In this document: positions 1-9,058 of the stretch, in pieces
Layout of the letters: every line of letters starts with the position of its first letter
How positions within the stretch are numbered: position 1 is the first letter of the stretch
Source of the DNA: Chloroflexota bacterium
GTDB taxonomy: Bacteria; Chloroflexota; Anaerolineae; Aggregatilineales; UBA2796
DNA length: 48,566 nucleotides
NCBI GenBank assembly: GCA_021325095.1
Contig: JAJPHV010000148.1
Location: 1 to 48,566 of the forward strand
Direction of reading: 5' to 3'
Made by a program: the position numbers and the translations under genes
The notes under the pieces: model-generated
The model's database searches: none
What the model saw: only the letters and a program-made list of their open reading frames with translations
Told to the model about the DNA's origin: nothing

Positions 1-107
1 CAACCCCTCTCCCGCAGAGCGAGGGGCTTTTCCCCTTCCCCTGGCGGGGGAAGGGGCCAGGGGATGAGGGCTGCAACAGGCTACTCGCCCTTAACGAAGA
101 GGTATTG
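1..107. repeat. Palindromic element copy 1, cut by the window edge
   Basis: The window opens inside a C-rich/G-rich palindromic element (CAACCCCTCTCC at 1-12, then a second hairpin around 33-57, and GGGGATGAGGG at 60-70). It ends with a 19-base sequence at 89-107 (CCTTAACGAAGAGGTATTG) that matches 16 of 19 bases of the right terminal inverted repeat of the copy at 35114-35231. This suggests the same mobile-element-like unit with its left end outside the window. Non-coding. Confidence 0.7.
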
Positions 108-616
108 GCCCTAGAACCCGTCACCTTTATCCAGCGTCAACATCCCGCGCGCAGCCTGTTTCAACACGGTCTCGCCTTTTTTCGTCGTTGTCTCTGGTCG
201 GGCTGGCCCACTGCCATTCCCTTTCGCCTGTTGGCCTGGCCCGGCTTCCCTTCTCAACTCTTGTGTTAAAACTGTCCCCTCCACAACTGCGCCGCGGAGA
301 GGAGCCAACAATACCATAAGGTGCAAGGCCAGTGGCAACGCTGGCAGCAACCAGGGATCAGCGACTCGGCAACCTACCACTACGAGCACACCCGCCGCAA
401 CCACGACACCTTAAGCAGTCTAAGCGAAATGCCCACACCTGGATGGTGATTGGGTGCGGACAGGAGATCGGCGAGGTCAACGGTGTCCAGACCATCAACA
501 ACACTGGGAATCAGTGAGCCAGCGCAGAGTTCGCCGGCTCCTCTGTTTGGTGAAGCAGGGCATCACCAAAGGGGCCTGGGGAATTTGCCGCCAAGGCCCT
601 TCCCGCTGCGGAACTC
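108..616. other. Gene-poor stretch, no gene recognised
   Basis: About 500 bases between the edge repeat and the 3' end of the alpha-oxoamine synthase. Open frames on both strands are short, lack credible ribosome sites and have low-complexity translations. A plus-strand frame at about 86-290 gives a basic, Trp-rich peptide that could be the worn tail of a transposase, but no motif supports that. I see no RNA gene or strong promoter. Confidence 0.5.
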
Positions 617-1840
617 TCAGCCGACGTTGACCTCGCTGGTGACGGTCTCGTGCCCTTCGGCGGGGATCAGGTCGAGGCGGTGGCCCACGTCTTCCAGGAT
701 CGCCAGGGCCTTGTCCAGGTGTTCGCGGCGGTGGGTGGCCGTGTAGCTGGTGCGCAGCAGGCTCAGGTTGGCGGGCACGCCGGGCGGCACAATCGGGTTC
801 GTGTAGACGCCTGCGTCCGCCAGTGCGCGCCAGGCCAGCACCGTGCGCACGTCGTCGCGGATGATGAGCGGGATGATGGGCGTGTTGCTGCGGCCCGTGT
901 CGTAGCCGATGCGCCTGAGGTTGGTGCGCATGTACTCGGCGTTTTCCCACAGATTATCGATGATCGAGGGATTCTCCTCAATCACGTCCAGGCAGGCCAG
1001 CACCGTTGCGGCATTGGCGGCGGGCAGGCTGGCGCTGAACATCAGGGCGCGGGCGTGGTGCTGAATGTAATGCAGCACGTCGGCTTTGGCGGCGATAAAA
1101 CCACCCACCGAGGCGAAGCTCTTGCTGAACGTACCCATGATGATGTCCACCTGATCCATCAGGCCGAAGTGCGCCGCCGTGCCGCGTCCATTGCCGAGCA
1201 CGCCGATGCTGTGAGCGTCATCCACCATGATGCGCGCGCCGTAGCGCTTGCAGATGGCGACGATCTCCGGTAGGGGCGCGATGTCGCCGCCCATGCTGTA
1301 CACGCCATCTACCACGACCAGCTTGCCCGCATTGTCCGGGATGCGGCTGAGGACGGTTTCCAGGCTGCTCACGTCGTTGTGGCTGAAGCGACGCATCTCC
1401 CCATAGCTCATCAGGCAGCCATCGACGATGCTGGCGTGGTCTTCCTTGTCCACGATCACGTAGTCGCCCTTGCCGACCAGCGCGCTGATCGTGCCGACGT
1501 TGGCCTGGTAGCCCGTCGTGAAGGTCAACGCGCCCTCGGTGCCCATGAAGCGCGCCAACCGCTTTTCCAGTTCCAGGTGCAGCCTGAGCGTGCCGTTCAG
1601 GAAACGGCTGCCTGTGCAGCTTGTGCCGTACACCTTGATGGCGTCCATGGCCGCCTGCCGCACTTTGGGATGTGTGGTCAGCCCCAGGTAATTGTTGGAG
1701 CCGATCATGATCACCTCGTGGCCTTCGAAGATGGCTGTCGTGCCTTCGGAATTCTCCAGAGGCATGAAGTAGGGGTAGATTCCCATTTCCATTGCTTCTT
1801 TAGCCTGGGTGAAAGTGCCAATCTTGTCGAACAGATCCAT
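617..1840 (-). CDS. Alpha-oxoamine synthase, serine palmitoyltransferase-like
   Basis: PLP-dependent fold-type I enzyme of the alpha-oxoamine synthase family (serine palmitoyltransferase, KBL, BioF), which condenses an amino acid with an acyl-CoA with loss of CO2. The protein has 407 residues, the usual family length. The PLP lysine is K240 in GTFSKSFASVGG, the ring-stacking His is H135 in DHAS, and DDAH (207-210) holds the Asp/His pair that contacts the cofactor. SNNYLGLTTHP (49-58) and TGSRFLNGT (76-84) resemble bacterial serine palmitoyltransferases more than BioF or KBL, so sphingolipid or capnine-like base synthesis is a fair guess; the exact substrate is inference. I chose ATG 1840 because the family alignment begins there and GGGGG lies upstream; the frame stays open to 1930 but that extension is not family-like. 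The gene upstream on the same strand is a Nudix hydrolase 133 bp away. Confidence 0.85.
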   Translation of the reverse strand: MDLFDKIGTFTQAKEAMEMGIYPYFMPLENSEGTTAIFEGHEVIMIGSNNYLGLTTHPKVRQAAMDAIKVYGTSCTGSRFLNGTLRLHLELEKRLARFMGTEGALTFTTGYQANVGTISALVGKGDYVIVDKEDHASIVDGCLMSYGEMRRFSHNDVSSLETVLSRIPDNAGKLVVVDGVYSMGGDIAPLPEIVAICKRYGARIMVDDAHSIGVLGNGRGTAAHFGLMDQVDIIMGTFSKSFASVGGFIAAKADVLHYIQHHARALMFSASLPAANAATVLACLDVIEENPSIIDNLWENAEYMRTNLRRIGYDTGRSNTPIIPLIIRDDVRTVLAWRALADAGVYTNPIVPPGVPANLSLLRTSYTATHRREHLDKALAILEDVGHRLDLIPAEGHETVTSEVNVG

Positions 1841-1973
1841 TATGCTACCCCCACAAGTATGCAGTATCGCATGAATTAACCCCGCGAATTTGGAAACGGT
1901 GTGCGGCAACCGCCCCTCGCTGCACACCATTCTAGAAGCTCTGCGGCAAAGTTACAAAGGGTGAAACGTTCGA

Positions 1974-2423
1974 TCAGCCGCGTCGTTCTTGATCGGCCAG
2001 TTCCTTGATCCGCGCACTGGCACGCGCCACGACATTCTTGGCGCCCTGATAGGCGAGCAGTTCGATGGCCTGTTCCGGCGTTACCCAGCGCACTTCCTCC
2101 ATTTCGGCATCGTGATCGGCTTCGCTGCCCGATTCGTAGATCATCAGGAAGTAATGCACCGTTTTGAAAACCCGAACGCCGCCCTGTGCCGTGTAGACGT
2201 ATTTTTCCGGCTCACCCAATGACTCGACGATACGTGCCCGGACGCCCACTTCTTCTCGCACCTCGCGGACAGCGGTTTCTCCCAGGTTTTCGCCCTTGTT
2301 GACCCATCCTTTGGGTAGCACCCAACGATGATAGCCAGCATCTTTGCAGATCAACACCTCAACGCCGTGCGTTGTCCACCTGTAAACCACGCCGCCCGCT
2401 GATACTTCATCCCGCGACTTCAT
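1974..2423 (-). CDS. Nudix hydrolase
   Basis: 149-residue single-domain Nudix protein, which hydrolyses a nucleoside diphosphate linked to another moiety; substrate not predictable. The full Nudix box G-x5-E-x7-REVxEExGV is present (GWVNKGENLGETAV followed by REVREEVGV), with the three Glu residues that bind the metal. The N-terminal SAGGVVYRW and the following WVLPKGW are typical of the fold. Start ATG 2423 has GGAGG seven bases upstream. It is divergent from the ferredoxin-NADP reductase gene across a 150-bp AT-rich region and lies upstream of the oxoamine synthase on the same strand. Soluble, cytoplasmic. Family certain, role unknown. Confidence 0.88.
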   Translation of the reverse strand: MKSRDEVSAGGVVYRWTTHGVEVLICKDAGYHRWVLPKGWVNKGENLGETAVREVREEVGVRARIVESLGEPEKYVYTAQGGVRVFKTVHYFLMIYESGSEADHDAEMEEVRWVTPEQAIELLAYQGAKNVVARASARIKELADQERRG

Positions 2424-2502
2424 CGTTTCGCCTCCACCCGTTTCGCCGGATCGCCAGCCGCATCGATGGCGGCCTATTCCTTAAATTTGTGTAAATTTCC
2501 AC

Positions 2503-2540
2503 TTGATGCCCTATCGAATAAGTATATTATCTGGTATAAT
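2503..2540 (+). promoter_or_regulatory. Predicted sigma-70-type promoter of the FprA-like gene
   Basis: An AT-rich patch holds an extended -10 box TGGTATAAT (2532-2540, perfect TATAAT). Just upstream a second arrangement is possible: TTGATG (2503-2508), 16 bp, TATTAT (2525-2530). The ATG at 2576 is 36 bases from the TATAAT box. Seen in sequence; activity is inferred. Confidence 0.55.
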
Positions 2541-2575
2541 TATTGTGAATACTTGCACAACAGACGGTGGACTAC

Positions 2576-4036
2576 ATGAGCGATATCGGGACGAGTGCGT
2601 TGCCGCTACGAGTTGCCATTATTGGGTCAGGCCCGTCGGCCTTTTACGCGGCGGAAGCCTTGCTGAAACAAAATGATGTTGTTCTCCAGATCGATATGTA
2701 TGACCGGCTGCCCACACCCTATGGCCTGGTACGTGGCGGGGTCGCTCCCGATCATCCCAAAATCAAATCCGTGACGAAGGTCTACGACAGAATTGCTGCT
2801 TCGCCGAACTTCCACTTTTACGGCAACGTCGAGTTTGGGCGAGATATTACCCACGACGACCTGAAGGCGCGCTACCACCAGATCGTGTACGCGGTAGGCG
2901 CTCAGTCAGACCGGCGCATGGGCATCCCCGGCGAGGACTTGCCGGGCAGCTACGCCGCGACGGAGTTCGTCGGCTGGTACAATGCTCACCCCGACTACCG
3001 TGACTTGCAGTTCGATCTCTCACAGGAGCGCGTGGCCGTGATCGGCAACGGCAATGTGGCGATGGACGTGGCGCGCATCCTGGGCAGCAGCTACGAGGAA
3101 CTCCGGAAAACGGACATTGCCGACTATGCCCTGGAAGCGCTGCGCAACAGCCGGGTCAGGGAAATCTACATGCTGGGGCGACGCGGGCCGGCGCAGGCAG
3201 CCTTCACCAACCCAGAACTCAAGGAACTGGGCGAACTGGAAGCAACGGACGTGATCGTTTCGCCCGCCGAGGCAACGCCAGACCCGTTGAGCCAGGCGTG
3301 GCTGGCCGCGCACCCCGATGCAATGGCCGAGAAGAATCTGAAAACGCTGGCCCAATTTGCGCAGCAGCCGCCAAAGGGCAAGCCGCGCCGCCTTCATATG
3401 CGGTTCCTGGTGTCCCCGGTGGAAATACTTGGCAGTGGTCACGTCGAGAAGCTGCGCATTGTCCACAACGAATTGTACACAGCCAATGATGGATCGCTGC
3501 GGCCCCGGCCCACTGACCAGTTTGAAGAACTGCCCGTCGGGTTGGTCTTCCGGTCTATCGGTTACAAGGGCGTGGCACTGCCCGGCGTACCCTTCGACGA
3601 GAAGGCCGCGATTATCCCCAATCTGCACGGGCGCGTGATCGACCCCGCCGACAAGCACGTGATCCCCGGTGAATACGTGGTGGGTTGGATCAAGCGCGGC
3701 CCAACCGGAATCATCGGCACCAACAAGCCGGATGCTGTCGAAACTGTCAAGTTGATGCTGGAAGATGTACCCACGCTGACTCCGCTTGACCCGGCGCTGG
3801 CAACGCGCGAATCCGTCGAGGCGTTGCTGCGTGCTAAGAAACCGGACTATGTGACCTTTGACGACTGGCTGATCCTGGATCAGTTGGAGATGGAGGCCGG
3901 GCAGGCAGTGGGTCGCCCACGCCTGAAGTACAGCCGCATCGAGGACATGCTGAACGCACTGCGCAAGCGCAAGCACGAACAGCGGCCAGAAGCGCACCCC
4001 ATCCCGCTTCACCTGCCCAGCGCTGCCGACAAGTAA
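2576..4036 (+). CDS. FprA-type NADPH-ferredoxin reductase (adrenodoxin reductase-like)
   Basis: FAD- and NADP-dependent reductase passing electrons between NADPH and ferredoxin-like partners; cytoplasmic. 486 residues, slightly longer than the usual ~450. The FAD dinucleotide motif IIGSGPSAFYAAE (15-27) is followed by the family hallmark PTPYGLVRGGVAPDHPKIK. The NADP-binding GNGNVAMDVARIL comes next, with the Arg-rich LGRRGPAQAAFT after it, and the C-terminal WIKRGPTGIIGTNKPDA closes the FAD site as in adrenodoxin reductase. ATG 2576 is preferred over the in-frame GTG at 2567 because GGTGG sits eight bases before it. The last ~50 residues are basic and variable. No partner ferredoxin is seen nearby. 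It is transcribed alone from an extended -10 promoter, divergent from the Nudix gene. Confidence 0.88.
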   Translation: MSDIGTSALPLRVAIIGSGPSAFYAAEALLKQNDVVLQIDMYDRLPTPYGLVRGGVAPDHPKIKSVTKVYDRIAASPNFHFYGNVEFGRDITHDDLKARYHQIVYAVGAQSDRRMGIPGEDLPGSYAATEFVGWYNAHPDYRDLQFDLSQERVAVIGNGNVAMDVARILGSSYEELRKTDIADYALEALRNSRVREIYMLGRRGPAQAAFTNPELKELGELEATDVIVSPAEATPDPLSQAWLAAHPDAMAEKNLKTLAQFAQQPPKGKPRRLHMRFLVSPVEILGSGHVEKLRIVHNELYTANDGSLRPRPTDQFEELPVGLVFRSIGYKGVALPGVPFDEKAAIIPNLHGRVIDPADKHVIPGEYVVGWIKRGPTGIIGTNKPDAVETVKLMLEDVPTLTPLDPALATRESVEALLRAKKPDYVTFDDWLILDQLEMEAGQAVGRPRLKYSRIEDMLNALRKRKHEQRPEAHPIPLHLPSAADK

Positions 4037-4052
4037 AGTCAGCAAACAGATA

Positions 4053-4096
4053 CCTCACCCCCGACCCCTCTCCACAAGGTGGAGAGGGGAGTCATG
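4053..4096. repeat. Palindromic element copy 2 (single hairpin)
   Basis: CCTCACCCCCGACC followed by a perfect 11-bp stem CCCCTCTCCAC / GTGGAGAGGGG (4065-4089, loop AAG). It lies 16 bp past the FprA-like stop codon. It is half of the longer elements elsewhere in the window. It could act as a 3'-end structure but has no T run. Confidence 0.75.
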
Positions 4097-4169
4097 GTGC
4101 CGCTTGTCAAAACGTGGCGACTGACGGTAGCATTGGGTGAGTCCATCGTGTGGATGAGGAATTCAGGGT

Positions 4170-5444
4170 ATGTCAGCCATTGTCAATGGACGTGCCGGAT
4201 TCATCCTGAGGATTGTGGTCGTTATCCTTGTTGCCGCCGCAAGCAATATCTGGATTGCCGACGTGTCCGCTACCCTGGCCGGGCGCGCTGGAAGTCCCTC
4301 GATCTGGGTCGGGGTTGGCGCACTGGCGCTGCTGATCGGTGGTTTCGGCACTGCGTACTGGTGGCTGTACCTCAGCCCGATTCCGGTACAGGTCACACCC
4401 AACAATACGCCCTCTGCGCGACAAATGCGCCGCCGAGTCGGGCTTGTGATGATTCTGGGCAGCCTGATGTTGGGCACGGCGGGCGCATGGGATGGCCTAT
4501 GGCACATCTGGAAGGGTGGTTTTGGCGACGACTTCCTGTGGCCGCCCCACATGCTGCTGTATGGAAGTTTCCTGATTGATGCCGCCGTTGCGGGGTTAGT
4601 GCTTGGCCGCGTCGTGATCGGCAAGGGCGACCCGCGTGTGCGCGTCCGGCAGGAACCGGCGCTCGGCATTGCAGCATTGGCGAGCGCCTACTTGATCTGC
4701 TCGCTTCCCTCCGATGTGGTGTGGCATCAGATTTACGGCGTGGACATCACGCCCTGGTCGCTTCCGCACGTGTTGATCATGGTCATGTCGAGTGTTGTGG
4801 CGATTGCCGCGACCAGTTTGCTGCTGACCAGCCAGGAACCGGGGAAGCGCAGCCGAGTTGTCTACGCAGGTGTGGTGATTCTGATGGCCTGTGCCATCTG
4901 GACGGCGCTGCTGCTCGTCACCTCGGAGTACGAATGGGGGAACCTGCCAGCCGGAATGCCGTTCTGGATGCGCCCCGGCTGGGTGTACCCGATGGCGGTC
5001 ATGATTGTGGGCCTGATCGGAAGTTTGCTCGTACTGCACCTGACGGAACGACCCGGCAGCGCAACGCTGGCGGCGCTGCTCGTCCTGGGCGGGCGCTTGC
5101 TGTTTATCCTGGCCGCCAGCACCTTACCCATTAGCCGCTCGATGATCATTGCCAGCCATCTGTTCATGATTGTCCCGGCCATGGCCGTCGATGCGTATTA
5201 CGCCTGGCAACTTCAACAGAAGAACCCGATTTCGGCCCGGCAGCGCGGGCTGCGGGCGGGTATCGTTTACGGCGTCGTCTACTGGCCGCTGGCAGTGCTG
5301 GTCACTTCTCTGCTGAAGATTGGCCCTGTTCCAACCCTGCAAGATTTCCTGGTCGGCCTGGGGATCGGGTTGGCGATCCTGGTACTGTTCGCCGTCGATA
5401 TTCCTGTGATCGCCAGCGGACTGCGCCGCGCCGAATCCACGTGA
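4170..5444 (+). CDS. Polytopic membrane protein with duplicated D-x2-W-H...P-H motif
   Basis: Not recognised. 424 residues with about ten to eleven hydrophobic segments, no cleavable signal, cytoplasmic membrane. Two loops carry the same pattern: DGLWHIWKGGFGDDFLWPPH and, about 90 residues later, DVVWHQIYGVDITPWSLPH, i.e. D-x2-W-H-x3-G-x(2-3)-D-x(4-5)-P-H-x-L. The repeat implies an internal duplication and four conserved His plus acidic residues placed at membrane edges, which would suit metal or haem binding; that function is inference only. ATG 4170 has CAGGGT and GAGGAA upstream. It precedes two PMT-family glycosyltransferases by 63 bp and may be in the same transcription unit. Confidence 0.8.
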   Translation: MSAIVNGRAGFILRIVVVILVAAASNIWIADVSATLAGRAGSPSIWVGVGALALLIGGFGTAYWWLYLSPIPVQVTPNNTPSARQMRRRVGLVMILGSLMLGTAGAWDGLWHIWKGGFGDDFLWPPHMLLYGSFLIDAAVAGLVLGRVVIGKGDPRVRVRQEPALGIAALASAYLICSLPSDVVWHQIYGVDITPWSLPHVLIMVMSSVVAIAATSLLLTSQEPGKRSRVVYAGVVILMACAIWTALLLVTSEYEWGNLPAGMPFWMRPGWVYPMAVMIVGLIGSLLVLHLTERPGSATLAALLVLGGRLLFILAASTLPISRSMIIASHLFMIVPAMAVDAYYAWQLQQKNPISARQRGLRAGIVYGVVYWPLAVLVTSLLKIGPVPTLQDFLVGLGIGLAILVLFAVDIPVIASGLRRAEST

Positions 5445-5507
5445 GGTTAGCCTCTCCGCCCGCCAGACCAGCACCGGGCAGGCCGGTGAACATTCATTGA
5501 GCCGCTC

Positions 5508-7196
5508 ATGTCGCTGTCCGCTATTGGCAAATCTACAACCCATCCTGGTCGCCGCTTCTGGATACTCCTGCTGATCCTGATGCTGTTCGCGGCGGCACTG
5601 CGCCTGTACAAACTGGACGTGTATCCGCAGGTCTTCAACCAGGATCAGGCAGTGCTGGGTTACGATGCGTGGAGTATCTGGCTGACAGGCCGCGATCATC
5701 ATGGGGAACTGCTGCCCGTGTACTTCCGGGCCTTCAATGATTACGTGCCCCCTGTCGCCATGTATATCACCGCGCCGTTCGTCGGGCTGCTCGGCCTGAG
5801 TGAATTCAGCACCCGCCTGCCCTTCGCACTGATGGGCATCGCCACCGTGTTCCTGACGGCGCTGCTTGGGCGGCGCTGGTTCGGCCCGGCGGCGGGACTG
5901 CTGGCCGGGCTGCTGCTGTCCATCGACCCCTGGCATCTCAGCTACAGCCGCATCGCCTTCCCGGCCAGCACCATGCCCTTTTTCACTATTGCGGCGCTGT
6001 ACACCTTCACGCGGGCGACAGATCGCCTCAAAACACGTGACGGAAGCAAGGGTGTGATCGGCTGGTTTGGTCTGTCTGCACTGGCTTTTGCGCTGCTGAC
6101 TGGCTGCTACCCGGCTATGAAAGTGCAGGCTCCGCTGCTGATGGGCGCGTGCGCGCTGGCCGCTGCGCCGCTGCTGTGGCGGCACTGGCGGCTCACGCTG
6201 GGTTGGCTGGCCTTGTACCTGGCGTTGATCAGCCCGCTCGTGGTCATGCAACTCCTGCACTGGGATTTAATTCAGTTCCGCTTTACGGGCATGGCGCTGG
6301 TCGGCAAGCCAGGCTGGATCGCGCAATTCTTCCGTCAGTACGCTGACCATTATAACTGGGGCGCGCTGTTTTTTAGCGGCTACAAGGGCGGTTCCGCCGT
6401 GCGCCCGGAGAACATCGGAGAACTGTTCTGGCTGGAAGGGCCGCTGTGGATCGGGGCCGTGATCGGGCTGGCACAGCGCCAGTATCACAGACTGGCCTAC
6501 GCGCTGCCGCTGCTGGTGGCGATCTGGTTTTTCACCTTTCCCATCTCGTCCAGCCTGACTACCGACGATCCGCCGCACGAGGTACGGACGTATTGCTTTG
6601 TGCCGCTGCCGGAACTGCTGGCGGGCTACGGCGCGGTGGTGGCATGGCGGCAGTTATCATGCTACCGCTGGCGCAGGCTCACAGCGGCACATGTCGTGGC
6701 AACAGGCGGCACGGCGGTCTTTGCATTGTTCGCGGCCATTTACCTGCCGTACTTCTTCCCCCGGCCACTCCAGGAAACTGACCAATCTGGCTATTTTGAG
6801 CCATACACGGTTGGGCTGCGGCCCGTGCTCGAAAAAGTGACCGAGGCCGCGCAACCCTGCGACGTGATCTGGCTGGAATCGACCAACCAGACGTACATCT
6901 ACTACCTGTTCATGACACGCTTCCCGCCTGCCCGTTTCCAGCAGGCCAATGTGGTGTGGGCCGATGTAAACGGCTGGCTGCAAGTCCCGGCCTTTGAGCA
7001 GGTGCATTTTGGTGTGCCGTTCATCGACAAACACATCATCCACCAGCCGCCTGCCTGCCAGGGAAAACCCTACACCGTCTACTTCATGACCCACACCAAG
7101 TACACCGGCCCGGACTGGCAGCCCTTCTTTGCCACGACGAACGGCGTCGGCGCGCCGATCTGGCGGGCAGTCACACAACCGGGAGCGCCCCAGTGA
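5508..7196 (+). CDS. PMT/ArnT-like membrane glycosyltransferase
   Basis: GT-C fold glycosyltransferase of the protein-mannosyltransferase/ArnT superfamily, which transfers a sugar from a polyprenyl-phosphate donor to an extracytoplasmic acceptor. 562 residues. After the first membrane helix come RLYKLDVYP and the acidic loop FNQDQAVLGYDAWSIW, where the catalytic Asp of GT-C enzymes usually lies. Then SEFSTRLPFALMG, about ten further helices including GLLLSIDPWHLSYSRIAFP, and a soluble ~130-residue C-terminal tail without the beta-sandwich seen in the other PMT genes here. It ends with TGA overlapping the GTG of the next gene by four bases (translational coupling). Weak ribosome site. Donor and acceptor unknown. 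Confidence 0.82.
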   Translation: MSLSAIGKSTTHPGRRFWILLLILMLFAAALRLYKLDVYPQVFNQDQAVLGYDAWSIWLTGRDHHGELLPVYFRAFNDYVPPVAMYITAPFVGLLGLSEFSTRLPFALMGIATVFLTALLGRRWFGPAAGLLAGLLLSIDPWHLSYSRIAFPASTMPFFTIAALYTFTRATDRLKTRDGSKGVIGWFGLSALAFALLTGCYPAMKVQAPLLMGACALAAAPLLWRHWRLTLGWLALYLALISPLVVMQLLHWDLIQFRFTGMALVGKPGWIAQFFRQYADHYNWGALFFSGYKGGSAVRPENIGELFWLEGPLWIGAVIGLAQRQYHRLAYALPLLVAIWFFTFPISSSLTTDDPPHEVRTYCFVPLPELLAGYGAVVAWRQLSCYRWRRLTAAHVVATGGTAVFALFAAIYLPYFFPRPLQETDQSGYFEPYTVGLRPVLEKVTEAAQPCDVIWLESTNQTYIYYLFMTRFPPARFQQANVVWADVNGWLQVPAFEQVHFGVPFIDKHIIHQPPACQGKPYTVYFMTHTKYTGPDWQPFFATTNGVGAPIWRAVTQPGAPQ

Positions 7197-9007
7197 CCAG
7201 ACGTGGCGCGCTGCTGTCCGTCATCGCCGTCCTGCTGGGCAGCGCGGTTCTGGGCGTCGTCCGGATGCGCGAATTGAGCTTCTGGTATGACGAAGTAGCA
7301 TCCATCGACTTCACCAACGATCTGATCGGGACGCTGCGGCGCTTCCCCGACCAGATGCCCGCGTACTTCGTCATGCTGCGCGGCTGGCTGTCGCTGGTGG
7401 GGCAGTCGGAGGTGGCCGGGCGCTGGCTATCGCTGCTGTTCGGGCTGCTGGCGTTGGCCCTGACCTACAGGCTGGCGCGACGCTATGCGTCGCCGCGCGC
7501 GGCGCTGCTGACGCTGATCGTGCTGGCAAGTTCGGCGGTCTTTGTGCGTTACTACCGCGAGATGCGCACCTACACCTTTCTGGCCTGCCTGGGCACGGCG
7601 TCGATGTGGTTTTACCTGGAATGGCTGCACCGGGCGACACCGGGGCGTCGTCGAGACGGTCTGGCCTACGTGGCCGTGACCGGGATCATGTTGTATACGC
7701 ACTTCTTCGCCGGGCTGCTGCTGGCAGCGCAGAGCCTGTACACCCTGCTGGCGATGCGCCGGATGGGTCGGCGCTTATGGATCGCGCTCGGTCTGCACGC
7801 CGTGACCGGCGCGCTGCTGCTGCCCTACCTGGGTTTTTATTTCAGCGGTCTGAACTGGGTCACGTCGGGTGGCAGGCATCCAGCGGCCTTAACTACGGCG
7901 CAGGGCATCGACAGCCTGACGCGCGCCCTGACCAATGACAGCCTGGCGCTGTTCGCCGTGCTGGCGCTGCTGGCCCTGGCAACTCGCCACCGCCGGATGC
8001 TGACGCTGGCGCTGTTGTGGCTGGGCGTGCCGATCCTCGCCGTGTTCGCTGTGCATATCCTGGTCATTCCGGTGTTTGTGAACCCGCGCTATTTGCTGTT
8101 TGTGTGGCCCGCGATGGCTGTCGTCATGGCGCTCGGCGTGGAGACATTCGACGCACGCGGGCGCTGGATTGCGGCGGGCGTGCTGGCAGCAATTGGCACG
8201 GGGCAGGTGATCAACAACCTGCCTGCTGCGCTGCCGGGTGTGCTGACCGACCAGCCCTGGCGCGAGATGTTCATGACCATAGGCGATGAGGCCCGTCCCG
8301 GCGACTTGGTGCTGACCAACATGATCGACCCGGTGGGGCTGACTGGCTTCCGCGAGCCGCTGGCCTACTATTTCAGACGTTATGCTCCGGCAGGGATGGC
8401 CGCGCCTGTCGAACTTGACGTGCCGCCATATCCTACCGATCTGCCGCAGCGTCTGGAGAAGTCAACGGGCACGTGGCTGCTGATCACCGACGGCGAGCCG
8501 AACGAGCGGGGGCAGGAAGCGATCCGTGCGCTGCGCAGAGCGGGCTACGCGGAATGCCGCACCTGGGAGTACACGCACAAGACGAGCCTGGCCGAGTGGC
8601 AGCGCGTTGCCGGGCCATTCTACGACTTCGGCCAGACCATCGAAGTGCAGCGCGCGCCGCTCAACGCAGCCGCCGAAAAGTACCGCCCAGGCGATCCGAT
8701 TGAACTGGCACTTGGCTTCAGGGCCGAACGCCAGCCGCCGATCAACTACTCGGTGGGGCTGTATGTGTTCGATGCCAGGGGGCAGGTGGTGAACCAGCAG
8801 GACGGCCCGCCCGCCAACCAGCAAGCCGCCACCTGGCAGCCCGGTCAGACCTTTTGTGGCACGTATCGGTTTGTCGCGCCGACGACGCCCGGACGGTACG
8901 AAGTGCGTGCTGCGGTTTACGATTCGATGAGTGGGCAGCGGCTCTCGGTGGAACCCGGTGGCGACGAGTCGAGTGCGGTGAAGCTGTTCGCTTTCCAGGT
9001 GGAGTAG
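7193..9007 (+). CDS. PMT-like glycosyltransferase with C-terminal beta-sandwich domain
   Basis: GT39/GT83-type GT-C membrane enzyme, 604 residues. First helix, then MRELSFWYDEVASIDF with the acidic pair (Asp-Glu) of the catalytic loop; AGRWLSLLFGLLALALTYRLARRY is the classic second segment. Eight to ten helices follow to about residue 345, then a soluble part. The final ~130 residues look like an immunoglobulin-like beta-sandwich: GDPIELALGF, NYSVGLYVFDARGQVV, QDGPP, TWQPGQTF, PGRYEVRAAVYD. The same module ends the genes at 14297 and 32034. GTG start 7193 overlaps the previous stop (GTGA). Likely acts on the outer face of the membrane with its upstream partner; the acceptor is not known. Confidence 0.82.
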   Translation: MTRRGALLSVIAVLLGSAVLGVVRMRELSFWYDEVASIDFTNDLIGTLRRFPDQMPAYFVMLRGWLSLVGQSEVAGRWLSLLFGLLALALTYRLARRYASPRAALLTLIVLASSAVFVRYYREMRTYTFLACLGTASMWFYLEWLHRATPGRRRDGLAYVAVTGIMLYTHFFAGLLLAAQSLYTLLAMRRMGRRLWIALGLHAVTGALLLPYLGFYFSGLNWVTSGGRHPAALTTAQGIDSLTRALTNDSLALFAVLALLALATRHRRMLTLALLWLGVPILAVFAVHILVIPVFVNPRYLLFVWPAMAVVMALGVETFDARGRWIAAGVLAAIGTGQVINNLPAALPGVLTDQPWREMFMTIGDEARPGDLVLTNMIDPVGLTGFREPLAYYFRRYAPAGMAAPVELDVPPYPTDLPQRLEKSTGTWLLITDGEPNERGQEAIRALRRAGYAECRTWEYTHKTSLAEWQRVAGPFYDFGQTIEVQRAPLNAAAEKYRPGDPIELALGFRAERQPPINYSVGLYVFDARGQVVNQQDGPPANQQAATWQPGQTFCGTYRFVAPTTPGRYEVRAAVYDSMSGQRLSVEPGGDESSAVKLFAFQVE

Positions 9008-9058
9008 AAAGCGATTATCTTCTGGCCGTCTCGTAATCTTTCGTGATGGGCTGACGAG

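Noticed and set aside
111..404. 97-residue minus-strand frame near the left edge
   Set aside because: Ala/Leu/Val-rich low-complexity translation with no ribosome site; typical of antisense high-GC frames.
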